Source of the DNA: Halichoerus grypus | Lineage: Eukaryota > Chordata > Mammalia > Carnivora > Phocidae | Reading direction: 5' to 3' | Assembly (NCBI RefSeq): GCF_964656455.1 | Contig: NC_135715.1 | Span: 145,693,935-145,757,934 of the forward strand | Length of the DNA: 64,000 nucleotides | In this document: positions 34,496 through 47,137 of the stretch, piece after piece | Numbering within the stretch: position 1 is the stretch's first letter | Layout of the letters: each line of letters opens with the position of its first letter | The notes under the pieces: model-generated | Database searches by the model: none | The model's input: only the letters and a program-made list of their open reading frames with translations | What the model was told of the DNA's origin: nothing | Program-made: the position numbers and the translations under genes

Positions 34496-36504
34496 TACAA
34501 CGTAGTATACTTCAGATGCACATACTCCTTTTTTATTTTTTAAATGACTTATGATTAAGGTTAGACTATAGTAATGAGAATTCTTCCCAATAGGGCTTGT
34601 AATCCTGGAGTTAATGTGGATAGCTGGAGTTAATAAATATCTCTGTTACAAAATAGATCACAGACTAGTACCCCTAAAATTTAGTTTCCTAAAATCAAAT
34701 CAGTGATACTAGGATATAAGTTTTCAAGACTTAAGGTCATTTGCTATATGACACTTTTATGGAAGGGGGAAGATAAATGGGTAAATTGTTTTCAATTAGT
34801 TAATCATTATACCTACACATTAACATAAGGAGTCATGCTTATGCTTTTCTTTCCTTTTTTAAGGAAATCAAAGGATCTTCCTTGAGAAGATGTTAAAGAA
34901 TGCACAAAAGTCACTTCCTTGAAGTAAGTTAATTCATTGGGAGAGAAATTAATTTTTGTCCATGAGACCAACAGTTTAAACCCAGATTAGTAATATATTA
35001 AATGAAGACTAATGCCAAAAGTGCTAAGTTTATGTGGAATAGTTAAGTCATGAAGGAAAAATATAGTTGAATGCCAATGTGAAATAGTTTATGTTGGGGT
35101 TTCCTGTCTGTTGCCCTGACATTCAACAACATTTTGAGGTTAAATGTTATGGATTTATAACATTTATAAGAACTATATGGAAAGTAGTAGTTTATAGAAA
35201 TGTTATATATTTCCCCTTATCTCCAAATTTCCCTTTAAATTTATTTTTGCCAAAAGTTACATTCTAATGTTATTTTCTCTTGTCTAGGATATGTAGCATA
35301 ATTTAAATGTTCTCAACTGCATGTATGATAATATTTTCACAGAATTTTTTTAAATGTTTCTCACAATCACATATTCCCCAAATAAATTGCACCATCAATT
35401 TAGAAACTTGATTAAGTGTTGAAATATCAAGTATTTTTTTCTTTCTTTAATAATACAGCTCTTTAGTTTTCAGTTAGGTACCTAGTCAAGCACTACATTC
35501 CTAAGCCTCCTGTCGAAGCTTTGTGTGACTCTATGACAAAGTTATAGCCAATTAAATATAGCAAAGAAATGTCATATGCAACTTCAGAGCCATTTTCTTA
35601 AAGGGAAGGGCAATGCCCTCCATTTGCCTTTCTTGCCTTTGAATTTGCTGAAACATGTATGCAATGATAGAAACAAGAGCAGTCATCCTAGATTACAAGA
35701 CAAAAGCCACATGTTTAGCATGGCAGAACACCAAGATAGACGATCTTGGGTCACTGACACTGTCAAGGAAACATACAAACTGACTATCATGGATGAGAGA
35801 AATAAATTATTTTACTTAAGCTTTTATTGTTTGGGGGTCTTTGTAGAGAATTTGATGTTTATGCTCACTGATATACTGGGGAAACCTAATTTACTTCATG
35901 TTCTATTGTTTATAAATAGAGAGACAACCCATTTGTTGATATAAAATAAAAACAGAGATTTACCACAGGCAAAAGCATTGTTATAATGTGTTTGCTTTTC
36001 AAATACTTGCTCTAATTCCTTTGATCCTGAAAGTCAGTCAACAATAATTATTGAGCACATTCTAAGCTCAAGATACTCCTCAAGGCTTCAGGGATGCAAT
36101 GGTAAGCAAACCAGCCAAGGTTGCTGCTCTTAAGGTGTCTTAATACTGCTAGGGAACTGAAAAAGCGAACAGATACATAAAAAAAATAAATTGTATACAT
36201 AATACTTAAATCAATTTAAATAGTCACAAAAGTATCTTAATTTCTTTGAAAATTAAGAAAAATTCCAAACAAGTATTATTACATATCCACTTAAAATCAG
36301 TAAAAAAAAAAAAAAAAGGCTATGTAAGAAATTAAGACCCTCTTCACAAACTCCCTGATCTTATCCCCAAATCATCCAACTTAATCTTGACAGTATTAAT
36401 CACTGTGAAGTACTCTTCAATAGCCGGCCTTTCTGCCTTTCTCCTCTGCATATCACTATCCATCTGTTTACCTATTTGTAAAAATACATACACTAGTGTC
36501 TTGC
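34496..36504. other. Unassigned AT-rich DNA with an old repeat relic
   Basis: The stretch at about 35,470-35,850 (AAAGCCACATGTTTAGCATG ... GATGAGAGAAATAAATTATT ... AAGCTTTTATTGTTTGGGGG) resembles the end of an old interspersed repeat whose family I cannot fix; the 122-codon frame at 35,576-35,944 lies over it. Another old repeat-like phrase (TTATTGAGCACATTCTAAGC) is at 36,047. No gene recognised. Confidence 0.5.
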
Positions 36505-37262
36505 GCTGCATCCTGTGGCCGCTTTTCTGTTCCCTCAGCTCCGTGTGCCTCCGGCTGCAAGGGAATGGGGCCCCCTCACTTGAGCCGGGGCCAGGCCTTA
36601 GAGCCCCTGGACCAGCCGTAGCACGTGGTGCATGTCTGCACTTGACGGTGCCTATAAAAGCCCCTGCTGCCCAGCCAGGCTCTGGAACAGTTCACGGGAA
36701 GGCCCGAGAGGAGCCCAGATTTATGCGCAGGACCGAGGACCCTCTGGGCCACGGTCCACAGCTCACGACCTAGCGGGAGGCCGAGCAATCGAGCACTGCG
36801 GACGCCCTCAGGTGGCCCATGTGTAGAGGAACAGAGGGACAGAGGACGAAGGGACCCCTTCTTTTTAACGGTGCCCACACACCTTGGTGTTATGAAGTTG
36901 TATGTAGTGTGAACACGTTGTGATGTTGATTGATTAAATGTAAAACAGTTAAAAAACAAAAACAAAACAAAACAAAACAACAACAGCAACAACAAAAACA
37001 CCAGCCCAGGAGGCAGCCCTCTCCAAGTCCCTCCCCAGGCTTTTGGCCCCAGTCCTGGGCCCCACCAGAGCCCCGTCCCCTTCCTCCGCCTTCCCGGCCC
37101 TCGCTCATCGCACCAGACACCTACAAGCTGGGATGCAAAACTCTAGTGAACACACCAGCCGCCAGAGTTGCGAGGGAGCAGCCAGGGAAAGTTGGCTGGA
37201 CAAGACTTACCAGTGCAAGAGTCCTAGAAACTTCCAGGTGGAAGACGCGCCAGATGTAATTA
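36505..37262. other. GC- and CpG-rich islet, possible retrocopy or promoter
   Basis: About 760 bp of GC-rich, CpG-rich sequence surrounded by AT-rich DNA. On the + strand the first 450 bp read like an mRNA 3' UTR: near their end ATTAAA (about 36,932) is followed some 15 bases later by an A-rich run (36,950-36,992). This fits a retrocopied 3' UTR of a gene I do not recognise. A TATAAAAG box at 36,653-36,660 would instead fit a promoter. After the A-rich run the sequence is again GC-rich (36,995-37,262), and the minus strand has a donor-like CTG/GTAAGT at about 37,212-37,204. Frames up to 141 codons exist on both strands but match nothing I know. No target-site duplication was found. Confidence 0.5.
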
Positions 37263-38353
37263 TACCAAAACGATAACAACCTATAGTTATTGGTCTTGAT
37301 ATTTTTAGATGAAAATCTTACTTAATAGAGACATAGCTATTTTTAAAGAATTGATCTCTACCATTTCATGCATTTTTAGTAATTTTTGCTAGTTATTTCC
37401 CTTTAGTGGACATATTGGTTGTTTTCCAATTTTAGGTGTTAACAGATATTCTGCAGTGAGCACTCTTGTGCTTATATTTTTACCTCTTCATGATATTATT
37501 TCTGTATAATAGTTTTCAAGAAGTGGGATGTTGAGACATGGGATATGCACTTTTAAAAAAAATTTATGAATAAAACCAGTTTACCCTTCAAACAGTTGTA
37601 TCAATTTACATTACCACTAACCTTGACTAATACATGCTACCAATCTATTATTATTTTGAATAATCTGATGGAAAAAGTGAGCCAATAATATCTCATGCTT
37701 ATTTGATATTTCTTTTATTTGTTGTTCCTTTGTATATTTTGTTAATTTTTCTATGACTTTTGGCTACACAGTTTGCTTTTATGTTATTTGGTGCATAAAT
37801 GTTTGTGGATGTTATATTATCTTCCTCAATTGTATTCTTTGATATTTTTGGCCTCAAATTCTACTTCACAGGGTAGATGTAAATACTATGGTTTTCTTTC
37901 TGTTTGAGTTTAAGTACTGTATTTTCTCCCTCTTTACATTCAACTTCTCTATAGCTTTAGATTTAGGTATATCACTTGTTAGATTTTATAATCTGAAAAG
38001 CTTTCCTTTTTATAGAATAATTCAAATTATTCCCCTTCATTGGGAAAACATATGTGCTTGTCAGATGCCTATGTTTTCCCTTTTCTACTATTCGTTTATT
38101 TTTTAATAATTTCTCATTTCCTCATTTTTTTCTAGATCAAAGAAGCAATTTTTCTTAGAATTTAGTAATTAGTGAAAATGTCTTTTTTCTTATGTAAAGG
38201 AAATGATCATTTAAAATATGAATATATGCAAAAAAGTCTGTAGAAAAATAATCATAGTTTTACTATTGAGAGATTTACTTATTAGTCTTTGTTGTAATAT
38301 TATAAAGTCATTTTTGTAATGTCAGTATGAATAGGGGTATTCTTTTGTATACA
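37263..38353 (-). mobile_element. Old L1-like relic, antisense, with unassigned flanks
   Basis: Within about 37,390-37,780 an ancient L1 3' region is seen in reverse: GGTTGTTTTCCAATTTTAGG, AGTGGGATGTTGAGACATGG, CAGTTGTATCAATTTACATT, TCTGATGGAAAAAGTGAGCC, ATATTTCTTTTATTTGTTG. It is strongly diverged. The rest of the interval is AT-rich with no recognised feature. Confidence 0.5.
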
Positions 38354-38589
38354 TAGATACAATTTTATTTTATTTTTTCCTATTTTTTAGACAAGTGTTA
38401 TTTCTTTATTTTATTTTAAATTCCAGTGTTATGTTAGTTTCAGATGTAAAATATAGTGATTCAACAATTGCAGACATCACCCAGTGCTCATGATGACAAA
38501 TGCACTCCTTAATCCCTATCACCTATTTTACCCAACCCTCCACCCACTTCCCCTCTGGTAATCATCAGTTTGTTCTCCATAATTAAGAG

Positions 38590-38620
<31 letters not shown>

Positions 38621-39124
38621 TTTTATTTCCTTTGCTTAGTTTTTTGTTTGTTTCTTAAATTCCACAAATGAGTGAAATTATATGGTATTTTTCTGTCTCT
38701 GAATTATTTCACTTAGCTTTATACTCTCTAGTTCCATCCATATCATTGCAAATGGCAAGATTTCATTCTTTTTATGGCTGAATAATATTCCATTGCATAT
38801 ATATACCACATCTTCTTTATCCATTCATCTATCCATGGACACTTGGGCTGCTTCCATAATTTGACTATTGTAAATGATGTTGCTATAAACATAGGGGTGC
38901 ATGTATCCCTTTGAATTAGTGTTTTTGTATTCTAGGGGTAAATACCCAATACTGTGATTACTGGATCATAGGGTAGTTCTATTTTTAACTTTTTGAGGAA
39001 CCTCCAAACTGTTTTCACAGTAGCTGCACCAGTTTGCATTTCTAGCAACAGTGCAAGATGGTTCCTTTTTCTCCACATCCTCACCAACACTTGTTGTCTC
39101 TTATGTTTCTGAGTTCAGCCATTT

Positions 39125-39328
39125 CTTTAAAGATTTTATTTATTTACTTAAAAGAGAGAGAGAGCAAGAGAGAGAGAGAGCATAAGCAGTTGGAGGGGGG
39201 GCAGAGGGAGAGGGAGAAGCAGACTCCCCCATGAGCAGGGAGCCCGATGCGGGCTTGATCCCAGGACCCTGAGACCATGACCTGAGCTGAAGGCAGATGC
39301 TTAACCAACTGAGCCACCCAGGCGTCCC
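39125..39328 (-). mobile_element. Can-SINE inserted in the older L1
   Basis: Tail TTTAAAGATTTTATTTATTT, head AACTGAGCCACCCAGGCGTC. The L1 phrase CTGAGTTCAGCCATTT / CTGATTTTAGCCATTT (39,109-39,124 and 39,329-39,344) is the target duplication with 2 differences. Confidence 0.94.
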
Positions 39329-39627
39329 CTGATTTTAGCCATTTTGACAGGTGTGAGGTGATATCTCATTGTAGCATATGATGATGAGTGATACTGAGTA
39401 TATATTAATGTGTGTCTGTTCCCCATCTGTGTGTCTTCTTTGGAGAAGTATCTGTTCTTTTTTTCTGCCCATTTATTTTAATTTGCTTTTTGGGTCCTGA
39501 GTTGTACAAATTCTTTATATATTTTGGAAACTAACCCTTTATCAGATATGTCATTTGCAAATATCTTCTCCTATTTAGTAGGTTGCCTTTTAGTTTTATT
39601 GTTTCCTTCACTGTGCAGTAGCTTTTT

Positions 39628-40573
<946 letters not shown>

Positions 40574-40888
40574 TGCAGTAGCTTTTTATTATGATGTAAT
40601 CATAGTAATTTATTTTTGCTTTCTAGAAAAATGTTGCTACAGCCAATGTCAGAGAAATTATTGCCTATGCTCTCTACTAGGACTTTTATAGTTTCAGGTC
40701 TCATAATTTGGTCTTAATCTATTTTGAATTGATTTTTGTGTATGGTGAAAGTGGTCCAGTTTCATTCTCTTGCATGTAGCTGTCCAGTTTACCCAAAACT
40801 ATTTGTTGAAGACACTGTCTTTTTCCCATTGGATATTCTTTCCTGCTTAGTCAAAGATTAAACAAACATACAATTATGGGTTTATTTA

Positions 40889-41795
40889 TTTATTTTTAAT
40901 TTTTTTTATTGTTATGTTAATCCCCATACATTACATCATTAGTTTTAGATATAGTGTTCCATGATTCATTGTTTGTGCATTAACACCCAGTGCTCCATGC
41001 AGAACTTGCCCTCCTCAATACCCATCACCAGGCTAACCCATCCTCCCAACCCCCTCCCCTCTGGAACCCTCAGTTTGTTTTTCAGAGTCCATTGTCTCTC
41101 ATGGTTCTTCTCCCCCTCCGATTTCCCCCCCTTCATTCTTCCCCTCCTGCTACATTCTTCTTCTTCTTTGGGGATGCGGAGAAAGGGGAACCCTCCTACA
41201 CTGTTGGTGGGAATGCAAGCTGGTGCAGCCACTCTGGAAAACAGTATGGAGGTTCCTCAAAAAGTTGAAAATAGAGCTACCATATGATCCAGCAATTGCA
41301 CTCCTGGGTATTTACCCCAAAGATACAAAAGTAGGGACCCGAAAGGCTACGTGCACCCCGATGTTTATAGCAGCAATGTCCACAATAGCCAAACTGTGGA
41401 AAGAGCCAAGATGTCCATCAACAGATGAATGGATAAAGAAGATGTGGTATATATATACAATGGAATATTATGCAGCCATCAAAAGGAATAAGATCTTGCC
41501 ATTTGCAACGACGTGGATGGAACTGGAGGGTATTATGCTGAGTGAAATAAGTCAAACAGAGAAAGACATGTATCATATGACCTCACTGATATGAGGAATT
41601 CTTAATCTCAGGAAACAAACTGAGGGTTGCTGGAGTGGGGGGTGGGGTGGGAGGGATGGGGTGACTGGGTGATGGACACTGGGGAGGGTATGTGTTCTGG
41701 TAAGCGCTGTGAATTGTGCAAGACTGTTGAATCTCAGATCTGTACCTCTGAAACAAATAATGCAATAGATGTTAAGAAAGAAAAAAAGAAGAAGA
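40889..41795 (-). mobile_element. L1 insertion with 5' inversion (twin priming), copy B
   Basis: Left part (40,889-41,169): antisense 3' UTR with T-rich tail. Right part (41,170-41,795): sense ORF2 end, including an intact 123-codon stretch ending at the normal ORF2 stop, then 3' UTR. The perfect 19-bp duplication ACAATTATGGGTTTATTTA is at 40,870-40,888 and 41,796-41,814. Both parts meet the same AAGAAGAAGAA segment of the 3' UTR, an 11-base overlap expected of twin priming. Same subfamily as the L1 at 545. Confidence 0.95.
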
Positions 41796-42121
41796 ACAAT
41801 TATGGGTTTATTTATGGGTTTTTAATTCTGTTCTATTGATCTTTGTGTCTACTTTTATGCTAGTACCATACTGTTTTGATTACTACAGCTTTGCAATATA
41901 CCTTTAAGTCCAGAATTTTGAAACCTCCAGCTTTGTTTTTCTTTTTCAAAATTGCTTTGGCTATTTTGGGTCTTTTGTGGTTCCATATAAATTTTAGGAT
42001 TTTTGTTCTAGTTCTGTGAAAAATGCTGTTTGTATTTTGATAGGGATTGCATTAAATCTTTAGATTGCTTTGGGTAGGATAGATATTTTAACCATATTTG
42101 TTCTTCAAGATGCAATTTTAT

Positions 42122-42899
42122 ACCTACAATTTTTATAACAGTATCTTTATGGTCATTTTTTCATGATGTTAAAATATTATTATATTATTTGCAATAATAT
42201 ATTTTTCAGATTACCTATATTGTTTAACCATTTTTCCATTATTCAAATTTTATGTTGTTCATGGTGCTTGTCTATCATATGTAGTGGAAAAACTTCCTTA
42301 GTATGAGACTCTTGGAGTTGCTTTGTTCAGGGACCCATCATGGAACAATCAGTTTTGGTAGGGAACCAGATCATTTGGCAGACAAGTTAAAGCTTTGTGG
42401 ATGATGAATGGGGAGTGATGTTTGTGATACATATTTTCAAGTTTATTTTCATAAATATTACAGTACTAAATATTTCCATCTGAATATTATAAAGTGTCTA
42501 TTTCACCTTACCTCATTAGCCCTGCAAAATATTTATTTATAGACCAATTTGATAAGTTGACAAAATGTACATATTTATAAATTATATGAATTTGATTCTA
42601 AATCAAAATGACCATACATAAATTTGACTCTTAAGTGAAAAAGCTCCACAATTTCTTCCTTTTATTAGCAAAGGGTGTGCCAGAGAAGAGGGCAGTTCAA
42701 GCATATATAGCTTGTGTTGGGGGATACTATTGAGTTTTGACCTTCTATTCTGTTCTTAAATTTGGTCACATCTATTCTATGCACAGCAATGTTTCCACAA
42801 AATTTATCTCATATGAATAGCACATACACCTGGTTTCTTAACTCTGTTGCAGAATTTAATTTTTGTAAATCCTATACAGTCTTTTGGTATATTCAAGAG
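42122..42899. other. Unassigned AT-rich DNA
   Basis: Part of it (about 42,190-42,300: TGTTTAACCATTTTTCCATTATTCAAATTT and following) resembles the reverse of an ancient L1 end. No gene recognised. Confidence 0.45.
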
Positions 42900-43415
42900 A
42901 CTGCTTTGCCAAGGTCACCCATATCCTTCATGATGGACAACTTGAGATCCCTCCTCAATCTGATCCCATCTTACTTGACTTATCCGCAGCATATTTCACA
43001 GTTGATCAATCTCTCCTTAAATTTGACCCTTCTTTTTTCTGGAGGGAAGAGCTTCTAAGGCATCATATTCTCTTGGTTTTAAACATTCTTTGGCGGTTCA
43101 TTTTCTGTATTCTTTTTAAGTTGATTTTCCTAGAGCCAATCCTGATCTGTTCTACAGCTCTCTATCTATATACAAGTACTCTCATGTGACCTCTTAAGAC
43201 CCCGTGCTATGTATGGCACTTGTATATCTAAAAGACATCTCACACTTATTAAAAAAATTAATCTAAATTTTAACATTTTTCACCACCTCTCCAGACTTTC
43301 CCATCTCAGTAAACTGCACCAGGAACTAAGGCCAAATTCTGTTATTCTGTGTTGGTCTTTTCATCACCCCACATCCATTATTTATCAGTAAATCTTATCA
43401 ATTCTAGTTCAAAAC
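42900..43415 (+). pseudogene. L2 (CR1-clade LINE) reverse transcriptase relic
   Basis: CTTTGCCAAGGTCACCCATA, then CTTACTTGACTTATCCGCAG CATATTTCACAGTTGATCAA follows the L2 ORF. One frame still reads LLDLSAAYFTVDQSLL, close to the LLDLSAAFDTVDHSLL core that holds the first catalytic Asp of L2 reverse transcriptase; the Asp of FDTVD is lost. Later phrases CTTTCCCATCTCAGTAAACT and CACCCCACATCCATTATTTA keep the expected order. The frame is broken by several stops. Confidence 0.78.
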
Positions 43416-43911
43416 CATTTCCCTGATTCATTACTTCATCCCCTTCTCTACTCACCATTACAGATAAATTGCTTTCATTATAGTATCTTGCCAATATTTT
43501 CTCTGCTTTCACCTATCTTGTATAATTCTTCACATACAAGTTATGGTGCTATTTGCATCTTCCTCCATTCCTCCTTTCCTTCTCTCTTTTTTTCTATGTT
43601 TTTACCCATATATGTGTCCGTATGTATATGTATGTCAGTCTTATCTTTTTCTTCCACTTCCTTAGCTTTTTCCTTCTCTTCTAGTTCTTCTCCCTCAGAG
43701 CTAACATTAAAATATGTTAACAAACTACATATACTCTTCCTATATCCATGCCTGTCTTTTCTTTGGCAAATGTATACGCACATGTTCTTTGTTTTTTTTT
43801 TTTTTTTAATATAAAACCAAATCCTTTTTTATATTCTTCTTCTGTTTGTATGTTACATTTCTTATATAATAAAATAACTACATAATCCCACCAAGTAAAT
43901 AGGTACAGAAA

Positions 43912-43955
43912 CACTGTATTACTTTAACAGATGCACTGTATTACTTTAATAGATG
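43912..43955. repeat. Short tandem duplication
   Basis: CTGTATTACTTTAACAGATGCA is followed directly by a copy with one change (TAATAG for TAACAG). Confidence 0.85.
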
Positions 43956-43984
43956 CATCTATTAAAATAGATGCATACATATAC

Positions 43985-44520
43985 ATATAACATATATAAC
44001 ATGTAAATATTCATTTATTGATCATAATTTCCCTTGTTTTCAGTGTTGTTTGTTTTTTTTTAAGATTTTATTTATTTATTTGACAGAGAGAGAGAGACAG
44101 TGAGAGAGGGAACACAAGCAGGGGGAGTGGGAGAGGGAGAAGCAGGCTTCCCACTGAGCAGGGAGCCCGATGTGGGGCTCGATCCCAGGACCCCGAGATC
44201 ATGACCTGAACCAAAGGCAGACACTTAACGACTGAGACACCTAGGCGCCCCTCCAGTTTTTTTTATAATTATGAACAATTAAACAATATTGCATTAAGTG
44301 TTCTTGTGAATATCCTTTTATTCTGCTTAGAGAGTCCCAGGAATGCAATGTCTAGGTCAAAAGTTATATATAATTTTAATGTGAATAGATGTTGCCAGAT
44401 TGCTTTCCAAAAAGACTGTAAAATGTAGGAATGCAATAACTGTTCATCTTTATCTTGACTACCAATAATATATTTTAATGTTATCTTTTTGGTAAGTTAG
44501 TTATATAGCATCCAATTACA
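43985..44520 (-). mobile_element. Ancient L1-like relic, antisense, split by a SINE
   Basis: Outside the SINE the phrases TATTCATTTATTGATCATAA, AATATTGCATTAAGTGTTCTTG, ATGTCTAGGTCAAAAGTTAT and TTGCCAGATTGCTTTCCAAA follow an old L1 end in reverse. Highly diverged. Confidence 0.5.
44053..44251 (-). mobile_element. Can-SINE, antisense
   Basis: Tail TTTTAAGATTTTATTTATTT, centre GGGAGTGGGAGAGGGAGAAG, head CGACTGAGACACCTAGGCGC. Flanking duplication not clear because both sides are T-rich. Confidence 0.94.
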
Positions 44521-46195
44521 TTAATTTCTTTGGCAACATATTAGAAATGTAGCTTTGGCTCTTAAGTTAGCATTGTCCTGGCATCTATCCCAATGCCACT
44601 TATTAGAATTGAAAAATAAGGGGATAAAAAAGATAAAAATCCATATCAGTATCAGATAAATATATTATAATGGTCAATATTATATCTACCAATCTTTTAA
44701 GATATGTGAAAAAGCTGTATAATATCAATTGTTTAATTTATCTGTTAGGGTCAAACCTAAGCAAAATTGTGAAATTTCTCTCTGATCCATTTCACATTTT
44801 CAGTAATTCCCACTTTTCCACACTTTCTACATTTCTTCCAGCCATTCAAGACACACATCCTCAAGTAGAAAACTAAAATGATGTTCTATTCTGCCAGGCC
44901 TGACCAATATCAACTCTAAGGAAGTTGCCAGAGAATCAGAGAAATTAAAGCTTGAGAACAAGATAATATCTAGCTTACTCCCTTTCTTTTAGAAGTGAAA
45001 TAACTGCAGTTAAGTCATTATTCATTCAATATTCCATGGTTGCTTTACTTGGGTATATTTAAAGTGAGTTCTAGAAAGTTTTTAATGGTAGTAGTTTCTC
45101 CACAAATTTAGGTTTCCTAGTTCATTGATTCTAAGACGCCTGCTTGTTTTTCACATCTCCATAATTCAAATGTCTTACAATCAGTGGCTTCTTGCAGTTA
45201 ATTGACAGTGTGTTTGCATTTATAGTGGAGATAAAAAGGGTACGTCTTATAATTGATGTGGTATTAGATTTGGTAGATTACAGTATTTGTTTATAAGAGG
45301 CCCCACTTTTAAATCCAGCAGAACTGAAATGCAGAAACAGGAATATGGGAGATGGACCTACTTTTAGGTAATAATTAACTAATAATTACCTAAAAAAGTC
45401 ACCATCTCCTTTCAAATCATGCAATAACAGTATCAGCTGCAGATAAGGTCGGTAATGTTTATTTGATATATATCTCATGACTAGTAAACACCAGTGTTTG
45501 AATAACTTAATGAACATAAAGCTCATTTTTAAAGATTCCCAGCATAGATTAAGTTCACTTGTAGCATAATTTTACTCAATTATGTTAACATCAAACTAAT
45601 TATGAAACCCCATATGCTTATAGTTTTTATGTAAATACAAAATAAAAAAATAGAAATCAAATAAAAATGTGAAAAAATATCCAAATTTACAATCTTAATT
45701 TAATACAACAGATGATGTTGCTTTGCTGAAACCAAAGCCAGTCTCAAAACATGAATGTTTTTATGAATATTTGTGTGTCAATACTGATCTAAGCATGCCT
45801 GATGATTATGGTGAATATAGGTGCTCTGTGGTAATATAATTCCTCTATCACTTTTCTCCAATTTAACTATGCCACACCTTCATTCATGCAGATGTCATGA
45901 TATCATTTGGTCTTATCTTAGAATAAGTAAAACATTTATGTGTTAAGATTTTAGATTTTTCCTCATTAGTCCAAAAGAAAAAAAGCAGTAATACCTGGCA
46001 CAAATGTGGTCACAAATGTGAATGCAAACGAAAGAGATATATAGTGACAAAACTTAGCTACAAATTATTATATGATTTCACAAATTATCAAGAATATGCT
46101 TATTATGTTAAGATTGCTATAATAATGAAGTTTTGAATCCCAAAAATATATTCTGTAACCACTAAGAATACATCACACACATCTGAAAAACACTG
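44521..46195. other. Unassigned AT-rich intergenic DNA
   Basis: No gene or repeat family recognised. Confidence 0.5.
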
Positions 46196-46241
46196 AAATA
46201 TACTTTTTTTTCTTTTCTTTCTTTTTTTTTTTTTCTTCCAG

Positions 46242-46280
46242 GATGACATAAGAACAGGAACTTGGTTCACAGAAGCTCAG
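46242..46280 (+). other. Micro-exon-like element (39 nt)
   Basis: A pyrimidine tract of about 36 bases (46,204-46,239, almost all T) ends in CAG at 46,239-46,241. After 39 bases comes CAG/GTAAGG, a near-consensus splice donor at 46,281. The 39 nt are a multiple of three and only one frame is open (DDIRTGTWFTEAQ). It lies 4.7 kb upstream of ZNF804A on the same strand and could be an exon of a noncoding or alternative upstream transcript. Chance cannot be excluded, since T-tracts are common here. Confidence 0.35.
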
Positions 46281-46898
46281 GTAAGGCTGAGGTGGGAACC
46301 CAAAACTGAATCTAATTTGTGGATCATTCACTTTAGTGACGGGAATTATCCAGACAAACAGAGTAAAAGCATACAGATATTGTAATGACAGGAAGTAGGA
46401 AGTCTAAGCATGCGGAGGTAGCAACATATGGTCTGAAATAGCAGTAAGCAAACTTAGGCAAGATTTACTTTCCTCTGGAAGAGCTGGACTGAGTGAATTG
46501 GAACAGGGATTCAGGATGCTGCGGTCCAGCCACTGGTCTGGGAAAGGAGGCAAAACCTTGGTTTTACATTTCAAAGCAACACCATTGTGCTGAAATCTTG
46601 TGTAAGCCAAGAGGAGGTCAGGAACAATATCTAGTTGCTGAGCAGAAAAACTGGCATCCAAATTTGGGTTAGGGAAAGCAAGATGAGGAACAGGAAGTGA
46701 TGTAAATCAGTACAAGCACAGAGCTTAGGGGATCTTGATTTAACTCACAACTGTAGAAAGAAAAATTGAAGTGTGGTTGCACAAATGAACTGCACATTTT
46801 TTAGACTAATATCACTTACATAAAACTTTCATATTTAAATTATTGATTGTATTTTTTTCAAGTCCAAAGTTGCCAACTAAACCCAAGTGATATGATTA
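46281..46898. other. Unassigned intergenic DNA
   Basis: No feature recognised; an 85-codon minus-strand frame at 46,404-46,661 has no domain. Confidence 0.5.
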
Positions 46899-46914
46899 TC
46901 CTGTAAGATATTTA

Positions 46915-47121
46915 TTTATTTTTTTAAAAGATTTTATTTATTTATTTGACAGAGAGAGAGAGAGAGACAGTGAGAGAGGGAACACAAACAGGGGGAGTGG
47001 GAGAGGGAGAAGCAGGCTTCCCACCAAGCAGGGAGCCTGATGCGGGGCTTGATTCCAGGACCCTGGGATCATGACCTGAGCCGAAGGCAGACGCTTAATG
47101 ACTGAGCCACCCAGGCGCTCC
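46915..47121 (-). mobile_element. Can-SINE, antisense
   Basis: Tail AAAAGATTTTATTTATTTAT, centre as in neighbouring copies, head ATGACTGAGCCACCCAGGCG. Target duplication TCCTGTAAGATATTTA at 46,899-46,914 and 47,122-47,137. Confidence 0.95.
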
Positions 47122-47137
47122 TCCTGTAAGATATTTA

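Noticed and set aside
35576..35944. 122-codon open frame
   Set aside because: Overlaps sequence resembling an old interspersed repeat; no domain, no splice or promoter context.
36653..36660. TATA box of a retroviral LTR promoter
   Set aside because: TATAAAAG is present, but I see no TG...CA termini, primer-binding site or internal viral sequence, so an LTR is not supported.
36387..36773. 128-codon frame and overlapping minus-strand 141-codon frame in the GC-rich islet
   Set aside because: No domain or known protein similarity, frames exist on both strands, and composition alone explains their length. The islet is reported as an unexplained element instead.
41223..41594. 123-codon frame as a separate small gene
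   Set aside because: It is the C-terminal end of L1 ORF2 in the inverted part of twin-primed L1 copy B.
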